Source: Flavobacterium sp.
GTDB taxonomy: Bacteria; Bacteroidota; Bacteroidia; Flavobacteriales; Flavobacteriaceae
DNA: 64,000 bases
Direction: 5' to 3'
Assembly (NCBI RefSeq): GCF_027531705.1
Contig: NZ_JAPZSP010000005.1
Coordinates: 1 to 64,000, forward strand
Part shown: positions 60,231-64,000 of the stretch, one piece after another
How the letters are laid out: each line of letters begins with the position of its first letter
How positions within the stretch are numbered: the stretch's first letter is position 1
The notes under the pieces: generated by a model
Databases searched by the model: none
Told to the model about the DNA's origin: nothing
The model's input: the letters and a program-made list of their open reading frames with translations, nothing else
Position numbers and translations under genes: made by a program

Positions 60231-61046
60231 CTAAACAGCTACATCATATTCTCTCAAAGCATCATTCAACGAAGTTTTCAAATCGGTTGAAGGTTTACGT
60301 TGACCAATTATCAATGCACACGGAACTTGAAAGTCTCCAGCAGCAAATTTCTTAGTATAACTTCCAGGAATCACAACCGAACGAGCAGGAACGTAGCCTT
60401 TATACTCAACAGGTTCATTTCCTGTAACATCAATAATTTTGGTTGAAGCTGTTAAACAAACATTAGCTCCTAGAACGGCTTCTTTTTCAACACGAACACC
60501 TTCTACAACAATACATCTTGAACCAATGAAAGCGCCATCTTCAATAATAACTGGCGCGGCTTGCAATGGTTCTAAAACACCACCAATTCCAACACCACCA
60601 GAAAGGTGAACATTTTTTCCAATCTGTGCACAACTTCCAACAGTTGCCCAAGTATCGACCATCGTGCCTTCATCTACATAAGCACCAATATTTACATAAC
60701 TAGGCATCATAATTACACCTTTTGAAATGTAAGCGCCATAACGAGCAACAGCTGGTGGTACAACACGAATTCCTTTTTCGGCATAACCTGTTTTCAAAAG
60801 CATTTTGTCGTGATATTCAAAAATACCAACTTCATGTGTTTCCATTTTTTGAATTGGAAAATACATAACTACTGCTTTTTTAACCCATTCGTTCACTTGC
60901 CAACCAGAAGTAGTTGGTTCAGCTACTCTAAGTTTTCCGTTGTCTAGTAAATAAATTACTTCTTTTATAGTGTTTATTGTAATTTCTTCTTTCAATAATT
61001 CTCGGTTTTCCCAAGCTTTTTCTATCGTCGATTGTAAATTGTCCAT
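60231..61046 (-). CDS. dapD: Tetrahydrodipicolinate N-succinyltransferase
   Basis: 271 residues from the ATG at 61044-61046; 8 more residues upstream are in frame but atypical. It succinylates tetrahydrodipicolinate in lysine and peptidoglycan precursor synthesis. A left-handed beta helix of hexapeptides (about 100-220) contains GAYISKGVIMMPSYVNIGAY and EGTMVDTWATVGSCAQIGKN, both standard DapD sequences. The product feeds the enzyme encoded by lysA at 42581. Confidence 0.96.
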   Translation of the reverse strand: MDNLQSTIEKAWENRELLKEEITINTIKEVIYLLDNGKLRVAEPTTSGWQVNEWVKKAVVMYFPIQKMETHEVGIFEYHDKMLLKTGYAEKGIRVVPPAVARYGAYISKGVIMMPSYVNIGAYVDEGTMVDTWATVGSCAQIGKNVHLSGGVGIGGVLEPLQAAPVIIEDGAFIGSRCIVVEGVRVEKEAVLGANVCLTASTKIIDVTGNEPVEYKGYVPARSVVIPGSYTKKFAAGDFQVPCALIIGQRKPSTDLKTSLNDALREYDVAV

Positions 61047-61105
61047 GATTGTTATGTTTTTGAAATGCAAAGATAATTTATTTTATAAAGAAACAGGTAT
61101 GGTTT

Positions 61106-61137
61106 TTGTCATTTCAGAATCGAAATAATTACTTTTG
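61106..61137 (+). promoter_or_regulatory. Promoter of the META-domain gene
   Basis: TTG at 61106-61108, 21 bases, then TACTTTTG at 61130-61137, a full match to TTG-N17-23-TANNTTTG. The ATG is 22 bases on. Confidence 0.65.
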
Positions 61138-61159
61138 TTTAAAATCAAATGTACAGAAA

Positions 61160-61600
61160 ATGAAAAATATTTTGATGTTACTATTAACTCTAATTATGGT
61201 AAGTTGCAGTAATAAAACAATTAATAAAAACGAAAACTCTAAAGAAGTGGCAACCAAAATTGATTCGAAAAATTTGTTTAAAACCAAATGGAAATTGATT
61301 GAATTAAGAGGAAATAAAATTGAGAATACTAAATTCACTCTTGATTTTTTTGAAGAAAATAGATTTGCAGCATTTGCCGGTTGTAATAATTTGGGTGGTG
61401 AATACAAAGTTGAGAATACTTTCAAAATCACTTTCTCTAAAGTTATTTCAACTAGGATGGCTTGTGAAGATATGAAAACTGAACAAGAATTTTCTAAAGT
61501 GCTCGAAATGACCGATAATTTTATTGTTGACGGAAAAATTCTTTCTCTAAACAAGGGAAGAATGACACCATTAGCAAGATTTGAATTGATAAGAAAGTAA
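61160..61600 (+). CDS. META-domain (HslJ-like) lipoprotein
   Basis: 146 residues from the ATG at 61160; the frame is open further up but that part contains the promoter. The lipobox is Val-Ser-Cys (Cys14). The META domain begins FKTKWKLIELRGNKIE and includes FAAFAGCNNLGGEY and STRMACEDMKTEQEF, with the paired Cys usual in the family. HslJ-type proteins are envelope proteins tied to heat or drug tolerance; the precise role is unknown. Confidence 0.88.
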   Translation: MKNILMLLLTLIMVSCSNKTINKNENSKEVATKIDSKNLFKTKWKLIELRGNKIENTKFTLDFFEENRFAAFAGCNNLGGEYKVENTFKITFSKVISTRMACEDMKTEQEFSKVLEMTDNFIVDGKILSLNKGRMTPLARFELIRK

Positions 61601-61611
61601 AGTTTTTTTCC

Positions 61612-61619
61612 TATATTTG
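61612..61619 (+). promoter_or_regulatory. Probable -7 promoter element of the toxin-antitoxin pair
   Basis: TATATTTG fits TANNTTTG and ends 16 bases before the antitoxin ATG, so the pair can be transcribed by itself. Confidence 0.5.
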
Positions 61620-61635
61620 TATAAACAATTTCATT

Positions 61636-61869
61636 ATGGAAACAATAAAAATTGAATGTCAGCCAAACGTTAGAACTAAAATTTTAGAGTTTTTGAGTTC
61701 TTTTTCAGAAAAAGAATGTAAAGTTGTTACTGAAGATTCTAGTTTTATTGAAAATAAAAGAAAACTTCATTTAGTAGATGCAAAAATTTCTAATGGAACT
61801 GCTGAGTTTTGTAGTTTTGAAGAATTAGATTCATATTTAGACAACGTCATTTCTAATCATGAAGATTAA
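61636..61869 (+). CDS. Putative antitoxin of a RelE/ParE pair
   Basis: 77 residues, no clear DNA-binding helix. The sequence METIKIECQPNVRTKILEFL and the acidic, wrapping tail (FEELDSYLDNVI) fit the small antitoxins without recognisable family that precede RelE/ParE toxins in Bacteroidetes. It overlaps the toxin gene by 11 bases. The designation rests mainly on this arrangement. Confidence 0.65.
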   Translation: METIKIECQPNVRTKILEFLSSFSEKECKVVTEDSSFIENKRKLHLVDAKISNGTAEFCSFEELDSYLDNVISNHED

Positions 61870-62140
61870 ATTGACTATTGATTTCAAAGCTGATTTGAAG
61901 GAAATCGTTTTTTTTATTTCTAGAGATAAACCAATTGCTGCTCAAAAATTTAAAAATAAATTATTGCAAAACATAAAAAGAGACCTTGTAAATCCATTCA
62001 ATTATAAAAAGTCAATATATTTTGATCACAATAATTATAGAGATTATATTTACAAAGGTTATACAACAGTTGTTAGAGTTGATGAGTTGAACGAAATTGT
62101 ATATGTTATTGGTATTCTTAAACATAAAATAGCATTATAA
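61859..62140 (+). CDS. RelE/ParE-family toxin
   Basis: 93 residues. The pattern LTIDFKADLKEIVFFISRDKP, NYRDYIYKGYTTVVRVDE and IVYVIGILKHK is that of the RelE/ParE beta-alpha fold, with basic residues at the end. ParE-type proteins block gyrase, RelE-type cleave mRNA; which one applies is not clear. The gene overlaps the antitoxin's 3' end, a common arrangement. Confidence 0.75.
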   Translation: MKIKLTIDFKADLKEIVFFISRDKPIAAQKFKNKLLQNIKRDLVNPFNYKKSIYFDHNNYRDYIYKGYTTVVRVDELNEIVYVIGILKHKIAL

Positions 62141-62159
62141 CAAATCAAAATCTCTCCAA

Positions 62160-62579
62160 ATGCCAAGAATCCTATCCATAGATTACGGAATAAAACGAAC
62201 AGGAATTGCCGTAACCGACGATTTTCAAATAATTGCTTCTGGATTGACCACAATTCCTTCAGAAACAGCGATTACTTTTCTTAAAGATTATTTTTCCAAA
62301 GAAAATGTTGTCAAAGTTATCATCGGAGAACCCAAACAGATGAACGGTCAACCTTCTGAAAGTACCGAAGTGATTGAGAAGTTTGTTTCTAAATTTCAAA
62401 AAGAATTTCCCGAAATGAAATTAGAACGTGTTGACGAACGTTTTACATCTAAAATGGCTTTCCAAACTATGATTGATAGTGGATTGAAAAAAAAACAGCG
62501 TCAAAACAAAGCACTAGTCGACGAAATCGCCGCTACAATTATGCTTCAAGATTATTTATTGCGATTTAAAATCACATAA
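62160..62579 (+). CDS. ruvX: YqgF/RuvX Holliday junction resolvase-like
   Basis: 139 residues. RNase H fold with SIDYGIKRTGIAVTD, GEPKQMNGQPSEST and VDERFTSKMA, the conserved acidic residues and the QxxD-like end. YqgF proteins process 16S rRNA 5' ends and may cut Holliday junctions. It begins 19 bases after the toxin gene and shares no function with it. Confidence 0.93.
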   Translation: MPRILSIDYGIKRTGIAVTDDFQIIASGLTTIPSETAITFLKDYFSKENVVKVIIGEPKQMNGQPSESTEVIEKFVSKFQKEFPEMKLERVDERFTSKMAFQTMIDSGLKKKQRQNKALVDEIAATIMLQDYLLRFKIT

Positions 62580-62618
62580 AACTTTTAAAACCGTAACTCG
62601 AAACTCGCAACCAAAATT

Positions 62619-64000
62619 ATGAATCAACCCGACGTAATCCTTATCGGAACAGGAATAATGAGTGCTACATTAGGCATTTTCCTGAAAGAATTGCAACCCG
62701 AAATAACAATTGAAATATACGAAAGGCTCGATAAACCTGCTCAAGAAAGTTCTTCTGCTTGGAATAATGCCGGAACGGGACATTCCGCTTTTTGTGAATT
62801 GAATTACACACCACAAAATTCAGATGGCACAATCGATGCTAAAAAAGCAATCAAAATTGCCGAACAATTTGAATTAACTCGCCAGTTTTGGAGTTATTTG
62901 GTTGAAAATGGAAAACTAACAAATCCTGAAAGTTTTATTCATTCTATTCCTCATTTGAGTTTTGTTTGGGGAAATGAAAATGTCGATTATCTTAGAAAAA
63001 GACATGAATCGTTAACCAAAAATCCACTTTTTTCTCAAATGGAATTTAGTGCTGATTTTGAAGTATTAAAAAATTGGATGCCATTGGTAATGCAAAATAG
63101 AAGCAAAGAAGAAGCTGTTGCTGCTACAAAAATTATGCTTGGAACAGATGTTGATTTTGGCGAATTGACTAAGAGAATGTTAGACTATTTAGCAAAACAA
63201 GAAGGCGTTTCAATATATTACAACCACGAAGTTAGACGAATAAAGCAAAATGAAGATAAAACATGGCGTTTGAAAATCAAAGATTTGACGAATGATGAAA
63301 AAATAAAATCGAAAGCCAAATTTGTTTTTATTGGCGCTGGCGGTGCTTCTTTATTACTTTTGCAAGAAGCCAATATTAACGAAGCCGAAGGTTATGGCGG
63401 TTTTCCTGTTGGCGGACAATGGTTAAAATGTAAAAACGAAGAAATCATTCAAAAGCACCAAGCTAAAGTTTACGGAAAAGCTTCTGTTGGAGCACCACCA
63501 ATGTCGGTTCCACATTTAGACACTAGAATTATTAATGGCAAAAAAGAATTACTTTTTGGACCATTTGCTGGATTTTCAACCAAATTTTTAAAGAACGGTT
63601 CCTATTTAGATTTGTTAGATTCAATCGAATTGGATAATATAAAACCTTTGCTTTATGCTGGTTGGAACAATTTTCCGTTGACAAAATATCTGATTGAACA
63701 AGTAATGCAATCAGACGAAAAACGAATTGAAGCATTGCAAGACTATTTTCCAAACGCCAAAATGGAAGATTGGGAATTACTCGATGCTGGTCAGCGTGTA
63801 CAAGTCATCAAAAAAGACGAAGAAGAAGGTGGAACATTAGAATTTGGAACCGAAATTATAACTTCAACCGATGGAACTTTGGCTTGTTTACTTGGTGCTT
63901 CGCCTGGCGCATCAACTGCGGTTTCTGTAATGATTGATGTGCTTACTAGATGTTTTAAAGAAGAAATGAACGATAAACTTTGGCAAGAAAAGTTAAAAAA
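62619..64000 (+). CDS. mqo: Malate:quinone oxidoreductase, 3' end outside window
   Basis: The frame opens with ATG at 62619 and remains open to the end of the window (460 codons of the usual 490-500). The FAD site DVILIGTGIMSATLGIFLKEL, the motif SSAWNNAGTGHSAFCELNY and LGASPGASTAV near the end are typical of Mqo, which oxidises malate to oxaloacetate and reduces quinone at the membrane. A few CGAAACTCG repeats lie directly before it. Confidence 0.95.
   Translation, partial: MNQPDVILIGTGIMSATLGIFLKELQPEITIEIYERLDKPAQESSSAWNNAGTGHSAFCELNYTPQNSDGTIDAKKAIKIAEQFELTRQFWSYLVENGKLTNPESFIHSIPHLSFVWGNENVDYLRKRHESLTKNPLFSQMEFSADFEVLKNWMPLVMQNRSKEEAVAATKIMLGTDVDFGELTKRMLDYLAKQEGVSIYYNHEVRRIKQNEDKTWRLKIKDLTNDEKIKSKAKFVFIGAGGASLLLLQEANINEAEGYGGFPVGGQWLKCKNEEIIQKHQAKVYGKASVGAPPMSVPHLDTRIINGKKELLFGPFAGFSTKFLKNGSYLDLLDSIELDNIKPLLYAGWNNFPLTKYLIEQVMQSDEKRIEALQDYFPNAKMEDWELLDAGQRVQVIKKDEEEGGTLEFGTEIITSTDGTLACLLGASPGASTAVSVMIDVLTRCFKEEMNDKLWQEKLK

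Noticed and set aside
61129..61554. 141-residue minus-strand ORF over the META-domain gene
   Set aside because: Shadow of a well-supported lipoprotein gene with a promoter on the plus strand; its composition (Phe, Leu, Ser) is that of antisense translation.
1..64000. CRISPR array, tRNA genes, integrase or transposase genes
   Set aside because: Looked for and not seen: no regularly spaced direct repeats, no cloverleaf with CCA end, no recombinase or transposase motifs in any reading frame inspected.

Overview
The window reads as a chromosomal segment of a low-GC Bacteroidetes, almost certainly a Flavobacterium-like member of the Flavobacteriaceae. Supporting signs are C-terminal type IX secretion (T9SS) sorting domains, a bacillithiol-system YtxJ protein, a PafA-type alkaline phosphatase, Asp-rich lipoproteins, and promoters that fit the flavobacterial TTG / TANNTTTG pattern. 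Gene starts often lack a strong Shine-Dalgarno, and several are TTG or GTG. No tRNA, rRNA, CRISPR array, phage or complete insertion sequence was seen.

Region 1 (1-8162) is a co-directional carbohydrate locus: the end of a GMC oxidoreductase, its gluconate-dehydrogenase-subunit-3 partner, a GH3 glycosidase, two sugar isomerase/epimerase-fold proteins, a lipoprotein cytochrome c and a DUF1080 protein, then YtxJ and a beta-propeller lactonase. The first part looks like a periplasmic 3-keto-glycoside pathway in which sugars are oxidised by a membrane-linked dehydrogenase and then cleaved. Region 2 (8232-12640) holds a lipoprotein, fumarylacetoacetase, serine hydroxymethyltransferase and a decayed partial copy of the heme A synthase gene, whose intact copy lies at 46.5-47.6 kb.

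Region 3 (12.7-25.0 kb) is the most distinctive. A one-protein hybrid two-component regulator (TPR, membrane segment, histidine kinase, receiver, AraC-type HTH) is followed by about a dozen genes for exported proteins: T9SS cargo, an adhesin-head-like protein, an outer-membrane barrel, an RCC1 propeller, a collagen-like lipoprotein, several small lipoproteins and an OmpA protein. The same inverted repeat, TGTAACA/TGTTACA, lies upstream of the regulator and upstream of the first surface gene, and suggests one regulatory circuit.

Region 4 (25.0-49.7 kb) is mostly housekeeping: Hsp20, a TerB-like protein, an esterase, aroE, a TPR protein, an aminotransferase, a secreted amylase, a T9SS leucine-rich protein, an unknown two-gene membrane operon, spoT-fur-purA, pafA, lysA, sucC, a CsbD pseudogene, a CDP-alcohol phosphotransferase, ctaA, a CCA-type nucleotidyltransferase and a Sua5/YrdC protein. 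Region 5 (49.7-60.2 kb) is a surface-glycan cluster, probably lipopolysaccharide core or O-antigen: FkbM methyltransferase, eight family-2 glycosyltransferases (five in one translationally coupled run), a polysaccharide deacetylase, a GT9 heptosyltransferase-like protein and a WaaP-like kinase. Region 6 (60.2-64.0 kb) has dapD, a META/HslJ lipoprotein, a RelE/ParE toxin-antitoxin pair, ruvX and the start of mqo.

The intergenic spaces carry several families of short dispersed repeats. The best is a two-copy element (9437-9519 and 43969-44052) with conserved flanks around unrelated perfect hairpins.
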